A DNA stretch of 34,700 nucleotides, from contig OMJB01000020.1 of assembly GCA_900299255.1 (NCBI GenBank), positions 1 to 34,700 on the forward strand, given 5' to 3'. The position numbers and the translations under genes are program-made. The notes below the pieces were generated by a model that was not told where the DNA came from, made no database searches, and saw only the letters and a list, made by a program, of their open reading frames with translations. The DNA is from Sphingobacteriales bacterium. GTDB taxonomy: Bacteria; Bacteroidota; Bacteroidia; Chitinophagales; Chitinophagaceae. Positions 8,301 through 15,035 of this stretch are shown here, in pieces; positions within the stretch are counted from its first letter, which is position 1; each line of letters opens with the position of its first letter.

Positions 8301-8862
8301 TATCCAGTTCGGTAGCTTCCAGTTTTTGCTTGGCTTCCTTTTTACGGGTTTTATAAATAGATATGCCTGCAGCCTGCTCCAGCATTCTGCGGCGCGCACC
8401 TTCTTTATCCTTTATAATGTCGTCCACCATGCCCAGCTCTATGATCGCGTACGAATCATTGCTCACACCGGTGTCCAGAAACAGGTTATGAATGTCTTTC
8501 AGGCGGCAGCTTACATCATTGAGCCTGTATTCGCTTTCACCATTCTTATAAAACTTCCTGGTGATGGTAACTGTAGTAAATTCAGTAGGCAGCAGATTGC
8601 GCGTATTCTCAAATGTAAGAGATACCTCTGCCATACCCGATGCTGTACGGGTACGCGATCCGTTAAATATCAGATCGTCGAGGTTATCAGATCGCAGAGA
8701 TTTTATTTTATGCTCACCTATCACCCAGCGTATGGCATCCACAATATTGGATTTACCACAACCGTTCGGACCGACAATACCTGTTATCGGATTATCTAAC
8801 ACAATGTGGGTTTTGTCTGCAAAAGACTTAAACCCTTTTATTTCCAAGGACTTTAATCGCAA
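5332..8862 (-). CDS. smc: Chromosome segregation protein SMC
   Basis: A full-length 1176-residue SMC ATPase, the core of the condensin-like complex that extrudes and organises chromosomal DNA with ScpA and ScpB. Walker A is GPNGCGKSN at 31-39. Long heptad-rich coiled coils follow to about 500 and from about 680 to 1010, separated by a globular hinge around 510-670. The ABC signature LSGGEK is at 1083-1088, Walker B with the catalytic glutamate (CILDEVDAPLDD) near 1108-1119, and the H-loop VTH near 1141. The start is TTG at 8862, since MRLKSLEIKGFKSF is the family N-terminus and no ATG is available. Its own promoter lies at 8887-8917 and a terminator follows the stop. Confidence 0.98.
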   Translation of the reverse strand: MRLKSLEIKGFKSFADKTHIVLDNPITGIVGPNGCGKSNIVDAIRWVIGEHKIKSLRSDNLDDLIFNGSRTRTASGMAEVSLTFENTRNLLPTEFTTVTITRKFYKNGESEYRLNDVSCRLKDIHNLFLDTGVSNDSYAIIELGMVDDIIKDKEGARRRMLEQAAGISIYKTRKKEAKQKLEATELDIARIEDLLFEIGNNLRTLESQAKKAERYFNIKAEYKEVSIELAKASLEHFNEQYRTLNEQHDAETDKKVELEAFVGTEEASVEQQKVKLIEKEQELSGLQKQFNELVNRLRQLENDKKLAAQRLEHLKEREKSLRNFLDGAGGQSQKLEDSIAFSEKQIAEEEAGIEKIKQELETLRASVDEKRTAFDAKKQVLEQMRADYQQKQRVQFEAEKKVAIADTSVMNLQRSMQQVQDEKAQRTAQIAQLSTERKDTDEQLEDKQNELQDLITKHEEVKTKILQSQEQMEGLRAKLVEENRKLDARRNEHDLLKSLVESLEGYPDSIKFLKKNKEWNNDAPLLSDVFVAKNEYRTALENVLDNYLNYYIVANTQEAAKAVSLLDSNKKGKANFFVLGHLGEYKAAGTDAPADAVPALSVVTVDPQYAELAKHLLGHVYITNEGVDITQVELKNGNVLVARSGKTIRGKHTFGGGSIGLFEGNKIGRAKNLERLATEIRELTNTTTELKQYIADTQTLITGFNNELSDKAIEQTRHDINRLQNHSLNLGNRIENYEHLNQNADKRLQEIQDQLDHNRESISDTREELDRINDILKELHETIQTADGEFKAVEQVFNEITQQYNQQNIVYTRQHSKLDNLRQELTFRNNQMADLKKQIAENSEQLLQISGQLEETEKLLHTGDNELYELMSRKESDEKILNEKDRAYYEMRNSISAQEGNLNQKRREKEHAEAILNGIKDKLNTMKIQVAGMSERLAIEFKVVLDEILEQPRTGELTIEELTADAEKMKKRLENMGEINPTAIEAYSEMKVRNDFITEQRDDLVNAKDSLLATIEEVENTANTKFKETFDLVRTNFVQVFKALFTEDDNCDLSLTDVNNIADSNIEIYAQPKGKKPSTLTQLSGGEKTLTSTAFLFAIYLIKPAPFCILDEVDAPLDDANVGKFTNMIRKFSDNSQFIIVTHNKQTMAAVDVIYGVTMQEPGVSKLVPVDFRSLN

Positions 8863-8886
8863 AGCTTAAAAAATTTAGGAGGGAGA

Positions 8887-8917
8887 CAAAGATAACTGAA
8901 AATATTGCCTGTCGCAA
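8887..8917 (-). promoter_or_regulatory. smc promoter
   Basis: On the minus strand TTG (8917-8915) is followed after 20 bp by TATCTTTG (8894-8887), an exact match to the Bacteroidota consensus. The start site would be near 8880, giving a leader of about 18 nt before the TTG start codon. Confidence 0.7.
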
Positions 8918-8949
8918 TCAGATTTTAATAAATATTGCTGTTTCGCAAT
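8901..8949. repeat. Two direct copies of a small palindrome upstream of smc
   Basis: AATATTGCCTGTCGCAAT (8901-8918) and AATATTGCTGTTTCGCAAT (8931-8949) begin exactly 30 bp apart. Each contains the inverted repeat ATTGC/GCAAT with a 5- or 6-base centre. The first copy covers the -33 element of the smc promoter. The rest of the 179-base smc-ruvB interval shows nothing else recognisable. Confidence 0.6.
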
Positions 8950-9041
8950 AGCAGTATCTATATATCAAAATATTAATCAACAGTAGGCAATTGCAAGGAT
9001 TTCAACCTGATCTCCGGCCCTAAATAACCAAACCAAACCGG

Positions 9042-10064
9042 CTAGAACAGCGTTATTGCCGAGCTGTCTTTTGTGCGGCCCAGATGTTTGTAGGCTTTCT
9101 CTGTTGCCTCCCTGCCTCGTGGTGTACGCATTATATAGCCTTCCTGAATCAGGAACGGCTCATAAACCTCTTCAATGGTTCCGGCCTCCTCACTCACAGC
9201 GGTGGCAATATTGTTGATGCCCGCAGGCCCGCCTTTAAATTTATCTATAAGGGTGGCCAGTATCTTATTGTCCATATCGTCCAGCCCGCTCTCATCTACA
9301 TTCAGCGCTCTCAGGCCGTGCGATACTATACCCAGGTCTATAACCCCATTGCCCAGCACCTGAGCAAAATCGCGCATTCTGCGAAGCAGGCCGTTGGCTA
9401 TACGTGGTGTCCCGCGGCTACGCCCTGCTATCTCCCTGGCTGCATCCGATGTGATTTTTACTTCCAGCACGCCTGCGGCACGCACTATTATCTGCTGCAA
9501 TACATCGGCACTATAATATTCCAGCCGCGACTTAATGCCAAACCTCGATAGCAGCGGCGCTGTGAGCAGGCCGCTGCGGGTAGTAGCACCCACTAAAGTG
9601 AATGGATGCAGCGTAAGCTGTATAGACCGGGCCGATGGGCCGCTGTCAATCATAATATCTATCTTAAAATCCTCCATGGCCGAATACAGGTATTCTTCCA
9701 CCACTGTGCTGAGCCTGTGTATCTCGTCTATAAACAGTACATCGCGCGCCTCAAGGCTGGTGAGCAGCCCAGCCAGGTCGGCAGGCTTTTCTATTACCGG
9801 CCCGCTGGTTTCCTTTATGCTCACGCCCAGCTCATTGGCTACAATTCTGGACAGGGTTGTTTTACCCAGCCCCGGTGGGCCATGAAACAGTACATGATCC
9901 AGCGATTCGCCCCTCAGATTAGCTGCTTTAATAAATATCCGCAGGTTTTCTATCAGTTTCGGCTGCCCCGAAAAATCTTCGATCGTCTGGGGCCGTATCG
10001 TATTTTCATACTCCCTTTCCTGAGAACTCAGATCGTTAGAGGGCCGGATATTGCTGTTAGCCAT
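9042..10064 (-). CDS. ruvB: Holliday junction branch migration helicase RuvB
   Basis: A 340-residue AAA+ motor that, with RuvA, drives branch migration of Holliday junctions in recombination repair. Walker A is GPPGLGKTT (62-70), Walker B is [10 protein letters not shown], sensor 1 is [11 protein letters not shown], and the C-terminal winged helix ends with the family sequence [21 protein letters not shown]. Length and N-terminus ([11 protein letters not shown]) are typical. The gene reads in the same direction as smc and lies 179 bases upstream of it, but smc has its own promoter, so they are probably separate transcripts. ruvA and ruvC are not in this window. Confidence 0.98.
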   Translation of the reverse strand: MANSNIRPSNDLSSQEREYENTIRPQTIEDFSGQPKLIENLRIFIKAANLRGESLDHVLFHGPPGLGKTTLSRIVANELGVSIKETSGPVIEKPADLAGLLTSLEARDVLFIDEIHRLSTVVEEYLYSAMEDFKIDIMIDSGPSARSIQLTLHPFTLVGATTRSGLLTAPLLSRFGIKSRLEYYSADVLQQIIVRAAGVLEVKITSDAAREIAGRSRGTPRIANGLLRRMRDFAQVLGNGVIDLGIVSHGLRALNVDESGLDDMDNKILATLIDKFKGGPAGINNIATAVSEEAGTIEEVYEPFLIQEGYIMRTPRGREATEKAYKHLGRTKDSSAITLF

Positions 10065-10230
10065 TGGTATAAAGTTAGGAAAGATTATTTATACCCGCAG
10101 TTCCTTTTAAGATACCCACACCCGCAATTGATTTAACGCCCGAAAAAACCAAAAGCCACTCACCTGAGTTGCAATAATCAGATAGCAGAAAACAAACATT
10201 TAGTGCTATTTTTATGGTCAGCCTAAAGTC

Positions 10231-11631
10231 GTGAGAGCATTCCTGATAATATTATCCTTTGTTTGTACCTGTATAAATGTACATGCACAGGTGAATATTA
10301 TTACAACAATAGCTGGTAAAGCCCTTGTGCCAGCGAGCGATAGCGGTGATGGAGGACCAGCAACTGGCGCAAGATTTTATGGTCCGGCAAGTTTGTGCAT
10401 TGACAATTTCAATAACATCTATATAGGAGATGGTTACAATTGTAAAATAAAGAAAATTGACAATGCGTCGAGAAATATTACTACTATTGCCGGGAAAAAA
10501 AGTAGCGGATATTCTGGTGATGGTGGACCCGCTACGAATGCAGAACTATTTTTGCCTACTGGAGTAAAAATTGACACACTAGGAAATATCTATTTTGCTG
10601 ACGAAGGCAATAATCGGATTAGAAAAATTGATTGGCAAACAGGAATTATTTCGACGATAGCAGGTAGTGGACCAACGGGGGTTGGAAGTGCCGATTCAAC
10701 AGGTGACGGCGGACCGGCAACTAATGCCCAAATCGGCATACCTACTGGATTATTTTTGGATAAGTCAGGAAACATTTACATTGCAGACTATGGCAATTGC
10801 AAGGTAAGGAAAATTGATGCAAGTACCGGAGTCATCACAACCTTTGCGGGCAAAGGAAGCAAGCATTATTTAAGCGGAAATGTTGGGTACTCGGGGGATG
10901 GCGGCTTAGCAATAGATGCTGAGTTCTCGGGTCCAGTGAATTTATGCCTCGATAAAAGTGACAACCTAATCATTTGTGATCAGTGGAACCACGCAGTGAG
11001 AAAAGTTGACGCAATATTCCACACAATTACTACAATTGCAGGCAACGGCACCTCTGGATACTTTGGCGATGGTGGGTTGGCGATTCATGCTAAATTATCA
11101 CAACCGGCTGGGTGTATCGTTGACAAAGAGAATAATATCTATATCGCAGAATTTGGGAATGGTGTTGTACGTAAAATTGATGCGGTAACGGGTATTATTA
11201 CAACAGTAGCAGGCAATGGTATCTGGGGGTATTCGGGTGACGGAGGCCCGGCAACTGCCGCTGAATTAACTTGTACCGACCTGGTATTTGATTCTTACGG
11301 CTGCATGATTGTTGCGGATTATGGCAGCAATACAATCCGCAAAGTATACAACCCCCAGCTTGCAGTAAACACCACCAAAACCAGCAACGAACTATCTGTT
11401 TACCCCAATCCTGCTAATGATGTGCTGCAAGTGCATTATCGCTTCCCCGGCCATGAATTTGCCGAGTTTCAGATAACAGATGTAACCGGCAGAGTGCTTA
11501 CCACCAGTACCCTTTTATCCGGCAAGCTATCTGAGCAAATAGATATCCGGCACCTGCCTCTGGGGCTGTATCTGTATAGGGTGTTGCAGGATCATCAGCC
11601 TATTGCCACCGGCAAGTTCATCAAAGAATAA
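10231..11631 (+). CDS. Secreted six-blade NHL-repeat protein with a type IX sorting domain
   Basis: A 466-residue exported protein starting at GTG. Residues 1-20 are a signal peptide ending HAQ. Six NHL-type repeats of about 55 residues follow. Each has the pattern TxAGxG...GDGGxAxxA, a family-like L/I-D...NIYIAD strand and xxVRKID; together they would close a six-bladed beta-propeller. From about residue 389 comes a T9SS type A sorting domain (LSVYPNPAND start, VTGRVL, LPLGLYLYRV, ending GKFIKE). This sends the protein across the outer membrane through the gliding/Por secretion machinery. NHL propellers usually bind protein, carbohydrate or RNA; no catalytic site is visible and the ligand is unknown. 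Codon use of the propeller part seems more AT-rich than that of the sorting domain. Confidence 0.88.
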   Translation: MRAFLIILSFVCTCINVHAQVNIITTIAGKALVPASDSGDGGPATGARFYGPASLCIDNFNNIYIGDGYNCKIKKIDNASRNITTIAGKKSSGYSGDGGPATNAELFLPTGVKIDTLGNIYFADEGNNRIRKIDWQTGIISTIAGSGPTGVGSADSTGDGGPATNAQIGIPTGLFLDKSGNIYIADYGNCKVRKIDASTGVITTFAGKGSKHYLSGNVGYSGDGGLAIDAEFSGPVNLCLDKSDNLIICDQWNHAVRKVDAIFHTITTIAGNGTSGYFGDGGLAIHAKLSQPAGCIVDKENNIYIAEFGNGVVRKIDAVTGIITTVAGNGIWGYSGDGGPATAAELTCTDLVFDSYGCMIVADYGSNTIRKVYNPQLAVNTTKTSNELSVYPNPANDVLQVHYRFPGHEFAEFQITDVTGRVLTTSTLLSGKLSEQIDIRHLPLGLYLYRVLQDHQPIATGKFIKE

Positions 11632-11682
11632 TCATCCGCCCAAAACACAAAATTCACCTAAAATCAGCCGGGCAAAAAAATC

Positions 11683-11698
11683 TGGTATGGTTTTTGAA
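11683..11698 (+). promoter_or_regulatory. Sigma54-like promoter
   Basis: TGGTATGGTTTTTGAA resembles the -24/-12 promoter (TGGCAC-N5-TTGCW) recognised by RpoN. The GG at 11684-11685 is separated by exactly 10 bases from the -12 G at 11696, followed by A instead of the usual C. No protein-coding gene follows on the + strand, only a structured interval ending in a terminator. Confidence 0.5.
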
Positions 11699-11708
11699 CT
11701 GTATTAAT

Positions 11709-11807
11709 TGCATTTCAGGGTTTAGTGTGTGTTTGATGGAAATTTATGATGAACCGAATGCCATAAATTAAATTTCCACAAAAGGTGCCTTTTCAGGCAC
11801 CTTTTTT
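11709..11807 (+). ncRNA. Candidate structured small RNA
   Basis: A transcript from the sigma54-like promoter would start near 11709 and end at the T-run at 11807, about 100 nt. It contains a perfect 10-bp stem, TGGAAATTTA (11737-11746) with TAAATTTCCA (11769-11778), closing a 22-base loop. One base later comes the terminator hairpin. No open frame of useful size fits. Promoter, internal stem and terminator in series fit a small RNA gene, but no known RNA family is recognised. An alternative is that this is only the 3' region of the NHL gene. Confidence 0.4.
11780..11807. terminator. Bidirectional intrinsic terminator
   Basis: GGTGCC (11784-11789) pairs with GGCACC (11796-11801), extended by four A-T pairs, around a TTTTCA loop. 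On the + strand it ends in six T. On the minus strand it ends in four T and lies 36 bases after the stop of the beta-barrel gene. It can serve both directions. Confidence 0.85.
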
Positions 11808-11841
11808 AGTTCCGGTTAGCAGGCCTTGCCTGTAAGAAAGA

Positions 11842-12561
11842 TTATAAACCGGTAAGGCACAAACCCAGCGCAAGCGGTGTAATCGTTGGCCCTGCTTTGT
11901 CTTTAAATACATTGGTGATGTTGTACGATCCAAACAGGCTGAAATTGCCCCAGCCGATGCGGGCTGTTGCTGCAAAATTCCACGGAGCCAGGTAGCGCTT
12001 GGTATCTGTCTTGTATTTCACACTGTTCCCGTTCACTGATGTTACTGATTTTGTATGCGCACCCAGCAGCACTCCCACTTCTACGCCTAGAGCCGCTTTA
12101 AAACCTTTGTTGCGGTTGGCAGAGTTGCCAAAATAACGCAGCTCAAATGGCGCCTGCAGGTATGTGGTAGTAAATTTGTTTCTCTTGTAGTTATTGGTAT
12201 CAGCAATAAACCGCACTGTTGACCCCAGCGTGCCGGTATCCGTAAAGCGCATTACCTGGTTGTTGAGGTATATAACATTTACATTCACACCCAGCCCTGC
12301 AGCAAAGCTCAGGTGGGTTTTCTTGATTGGGAAATCGTAGCACAGATAACCATTGAAGGCATACCCGAAGCTCTTTATTTTAACACTGTCCGGCTTGGTG
12401 ATCCAGGTGTTGTACAAAAAATCAATCATTACAAAATCACGCGAAGGCCTCGACAATGCCGACGGAACAGCATTGGCGTTCACTTTTTCAGTAGTTTCCT
12501 GTGCATGCACGGTAGTTAACGATACTATTAAGAGAGCCATTGAGGCAAGAATCCTGCGCAT
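11842..12561 (-). CDS. Outer-membrane beta-barrel protein
   Basis: A 239-residue protein with a signal peptide (residues 1-20, ending HAQ). The rest is built of alternating hydrophobic and polar strands typical of small Bacteroidota porin-like barrels (PorT/OmpW-like size). Segments such as AFNGYLCYDFP, FELRYFG and IGWGNFSLFGSYNITNVF read as amphipathic beta-strands, and the last residues LALGLCLTGL form a final strand without the usual terminal aromatic. A TATATTTG -7 element lies upstream on the minus strand at 12579-12586. It shares the bidirectional terminator with the converging NHL/small-RNA side. No ligand or enzymatic role can be proposed. Confidence 0.75.
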   Translation of the reverse strand: MRRILASMALLIVSLTTVHAQETTEKVNANAVPSALSRPSRDFVMIDFLYNTWITKPDSVKIKSFGYAFNGYLCYDFPIKKTHLSFAAGLGVNVNVIYLNNQVMRFTDTGTLGSTVRFIADTNNYKRNKFTTTYLQAPFELRYFGNSANRNKGFKAALGVEVGVLLGAHTKSVTSVNGNSVKYKTDTKRYLAPWNFAATARIGWGNFSLFGSYNITNVFKDKAGPTITPLALGLCLTGL

Positions 12562-12713
12562 AAATCTGTATTAGGGCGCAAATATAATGGCTGCGAAACG
12601 GAAAATTTGTTAAAAATGCAATACAATCATAAAAAGTAGCTGCATTGTGTGCTTTCGGGCCATCTCCACCGGCTATTACCCGCCTTCCGCAGCACAAATC
12701 CCCTCAAAAAGAA

Positions 12714-12738
12714 AAACTCCCCGGTATGCGGGGAGTTT
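12714..12738 (-). terminator. Terminator of the susC-susD-lipoprotein operon
   Basis: A perfect 10-bp stem pairs 12714-12723 with 12729-12738 around a 5-base loop. On the minus strand it is followed by TTTTTCTTTTT. It lies just downstream of the lipoprotein stop at 12759. The remainder of the 12562-12758 gap shows nothing else clear. Confidence 0.9.
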
Positions 12739-12758
12739 CCTTATAAAAAGTATTACTG

Positions 12759-13424
12759 TTATTGTTTTTTGAATGTCCTCACCTGAGTACCAAATCCGCT
12801 GAGCGACAAAGCATAATTCAATGTTGTATCAGCTACTGCCAATGAAAGCGAGGTTGTGTTAGCTGTGAGTGTACCTGCACTGGTCAGCTGGTTGCCAAAA
12901 TCAATTGTAGTTGGGTCAAGCACCGCAAATACTGCGCTCACCACAGCACCTGTTGCCGAGTTGCCTGTATCCACGCCACCCACATTGCTGGTCATAAATA
13001 ATCCCTGGCCCAGTTTGGTCACAAATGCCACCCTGCTTGGGTTGGCAGGCGATACCGTTCTGATGTAGTAACCAGAAAGGTCCAGTGAGTCTGATACATC
13101 AGTTACTGCTACGTATACATTGGCTGTACCTTCAAAACCATAGTGGTTCTTGGCAGAATAGGTTACTGTATACAGCCCTGGCTTGGTATTGTCCAGCGTA
13201 CCCAGGTTCTTTACTACCGTAGGCTTCTCCTTATAAAAAGTATCCCATGCTGTTGCCGAAGGAGGAGTAAATGACCCGCCTACACGAATGCTCACATACT
13301 GAGATCCTGATATAGTGATGATTGGATAAGATACAGTAACCGGGGTAGAAATAGTACCGGTTTTTTTCTTACAACCTGTAATCACTAAGGCAGCAGCAAT
13401 TGACAATATTAATATTCTTCTCAT
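12759..13424 (-). CDS. Surface lipoprotein with Ig-like (DUF5011/BT_2262-like) domain
   Basis: A 221-residue lipoprotein: a short signal peptide ends in the lipobox ITGC with Cys17 as the lipidated residue, followed by KKK. Residues about 30-110 look like an immunoglobulin-like domain of the type found in Sus-operon accessory lipoproteins (...GLYTVTYSAKNHYG..., then a VAVTD strand end). The C-terminal half (about 115-221) is Thr/Ser/Gly-rich with beta character and no family I can name. It is the last gene of the susC-susD operon, 27 bases after susD, and is followed by the operon terminator. By position it would act at the cell surface alongside the transporter, as SusE/SusF proteins do, but its ligand is unknown. 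Confidence 0.8.
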   Translation of the reverse strand: MRRILILSIAAALVITGCKKKTGTISTPVTVSYPIITISGSQYVSIRVGGSFTPPSATAWDTFYKEKPTVVKNLGTLDNTKPGLYTVTYSAKNHYGFEGTANVYVAVTDVSDSLDLSGYYIRTVSPANPSRVAFVTKLGQGLFMTSNVGGVDTGNSATGAVVSAVFAVLDPTTIDFGNQLTSAGTLTANTTSLSLAVADTTLNYALSLSGFGTQVRTFKKQ

Positions 13425-13451
13425 TTTTATACCTTTTAAAAATACTATTTA

Positions 13452-15011
13452 TTAATACAGATCCCACCACATTTTCGAAGTCAGCGGAGCAACACCAGGG
13501 AAACTAAAGTTTCTGGTGCTCTCAGATGTAGGATACAGGAAACGCTTTGGCAGGTTAGTGCCGGTTAATGAGTTTTTAGATACTACAAAGAAATCAGGGT
13601 ATCCTGTGCGCCTCTGCTCGGTCCATGCTTCAAAGCCCTGGTTACCGCACATTGCAAACCACTTCTGTGTAATGATGTGACGAACTTTCTCAGCCACAGT
13701 ACCAGCAGATGGATATACCACCCAGTAGCCTGGCGAAGGAGTAGCTGAAGAACCACCCAGCATTGCGCCGTAAATATAATCTGAGTCAATCGCAGATGTT
13801 ATCGGAGCACCGTAAACTGCATTCAGGCCTGTGCTGTAGTAAGCAAAGTTGGCCTGTATACCCTGGTAGAACAACTGTTGATCATCAGAGCCAAAGCTGG
13901 CACCTACCCATCCTCTTGCTACAGCCTCTGCCTGCAGGAAAAGACTTTCATAGCCGGTAAGGAAATTCACAGGTGCTTTGCCTGATGCTGAATTCTGAGC
14001 ATTTCCGGCTACATACACACTAGGAATACTGAATGAACTGGTCAACGCCGGAGTGCTGTAATCGCCCTGTGGTATACCGGCAATTGCTCCGTTTGACAAC
14101 GGCTCATAAAACACATAAGCACGTGGGTCACCGTTGTTGTTCATGCTGTCAATACATGTATTGCTGCCCACCAGGTTCTGAATGCTGCCCAGAGTTGTTG
14201 AGCTGGCCTCAGCATACAGCGGACTCTTGTTTGAGGTAGAATATCCAAACCCGATAAATGCATCATCACCAGATCCGATAAGAGCCAGATTAGGATCATT
14301 GTACAACGCCACCACACCGGCTTTAGCTGCTGATGGTGATTTTTCGCTCATACGCAGATACATTCTCAGCTTAAGCGTATACGCAAATTTGCGCCACTTG
14401 GTCATGTCTCCACCGTAAATAAGGTCATCAGAGCCAGGCAATACTTTATCGCTCGGATTGATCAGTTTCAAACCAGAGTCAACCGTTGCCAGTAAACCTG
14501 CATAAATTGCGCTCTGTGCATCGTATTTAGGATTCAGGATATTGCTGTCGGCAAACTGGCCTTTCAATGCCTGTTTGTATGGCACATCGCCCCACGCATC
14601 AGTAATCAGCTGAAAAGTGTAAGCTTTCATAATCAGTGCAATGGCTTTATACTGCTTTTTGTGCTGAGAATCGGCCAGGTTATATAACTGGTAAAAATTC
14701 TCACCTGCAGCATACAGGTTATCCCACGGAGTAGAAAAATCGTCCTGTCCGGGAGAATACTGCTCCAGTGTCTTGTATTGGCTTGCATTTGGCGACTGTG
14801 TCCAGTACTCACCCCATATAGAGCCATGAATCTGCAGCTCAACACCCAGGGCTGATGCTACCAGCAGCTGCGAAGCCGGCAGTAACGTCTGCACTGTTGC
14901 CGTTGGCGACACATTCGGGTTATCATTTACATCCATAAATTTCCGGCATGAAGAAACCCCAAGCACAAGGAGCATCGCAGCAGAAATTATAATCTTTTTA
15001 TTACCTGACAT
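13452..15011 (-). CDS. SusD/RagB-family nutrient-binding lipoprotein
   Basis: A 519-residue outer-membrane lipoprotein that forms the lid over the SusC channel and captures ligand. The signal peptide ends in the lipobox VSSC, with Cys22 lipidated. It is followed by RKFMDVNDNPN, a start typical of the SusD-like_2 subgroup, and the helical TPR-like body follows (for example AIALIMKAYTFQLITDAWGDVPYKQAL, which carries the conserved D-x-WGDVPY segment). The C-terminus has the TEQRRTGYPDF and RFLYPTSE motifs of the subgroup. It lies 24 bases downstream of susC. SusD-like_2 members are linked to glycans and to peptides; no carbohydrate-active enzyme or peptidase sits next to it, so the nutrient cannot be named. 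Confidence 0.94.
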   Translation of the reverse strand: MSGNKKIIISAAMLLVLGVSSCRKFMDVNDNPNVSPTATVQTLLPASQLLVASALGVELQIHGSIWGEYWTQSPNASQYKTLEQYSPGQDDFSTPWDNLYAAGENFYQLYNLADSQHKKQYKAIALIMKAYTFQLITDAWGDVPYKQALKGQFADSNILNPKYDAQSAIYAGLLATVDSGLKLINPSDKVLPGSDDLIYGGDMTKWRKFAYTLKLRMYLRMSEKSPSAAKAGVVALYNDPNLALIGSGDDAFIGFGYSTSNKSPLYAEASSTTLGSIQNLVGSNTCIDSMNNNGDPRAYVFYEPLSNGAIAGIPQGDYSTPALTSSFSIPSVYVAGNAQNSASGKAPVNFLTGYESLFLQAEAVARGWVGASFGSDDQQLFYQGIQANFAYYSTGLNAVYGAPITSAIDSDYIYGAMLGGSSATPSPGYWVVYPSAGTVAEKVRHIITQKWFAMCGNQGFEAWTEQRRTGYPDFFVVSKNSLTGTNLPKRFLYPTSESTRNFSFPGVAPLTSKMWWDLY

Positions 15012-15035
15012 ATACTGTGATTTAATAATTATGGT

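Noticed and set aside
7924-8799. A 291-codon open frame antisense to the 5' part of smc
   Set aside because: It is a shadow of the smc reading frame with low-complexity hydrophobic sequence and no start signals.
10318-11350. Tandem DNA repeats as a mobile or CRISPR element
   Set aside because: The periodicity of about 165 bases is explained by six NHL blades in one coding frame.
11793-11975. A 60-codon minus-strand frame
   Set aside because: It overlaps the 3' end of the beta-barrel gene in another frame and the terminator.
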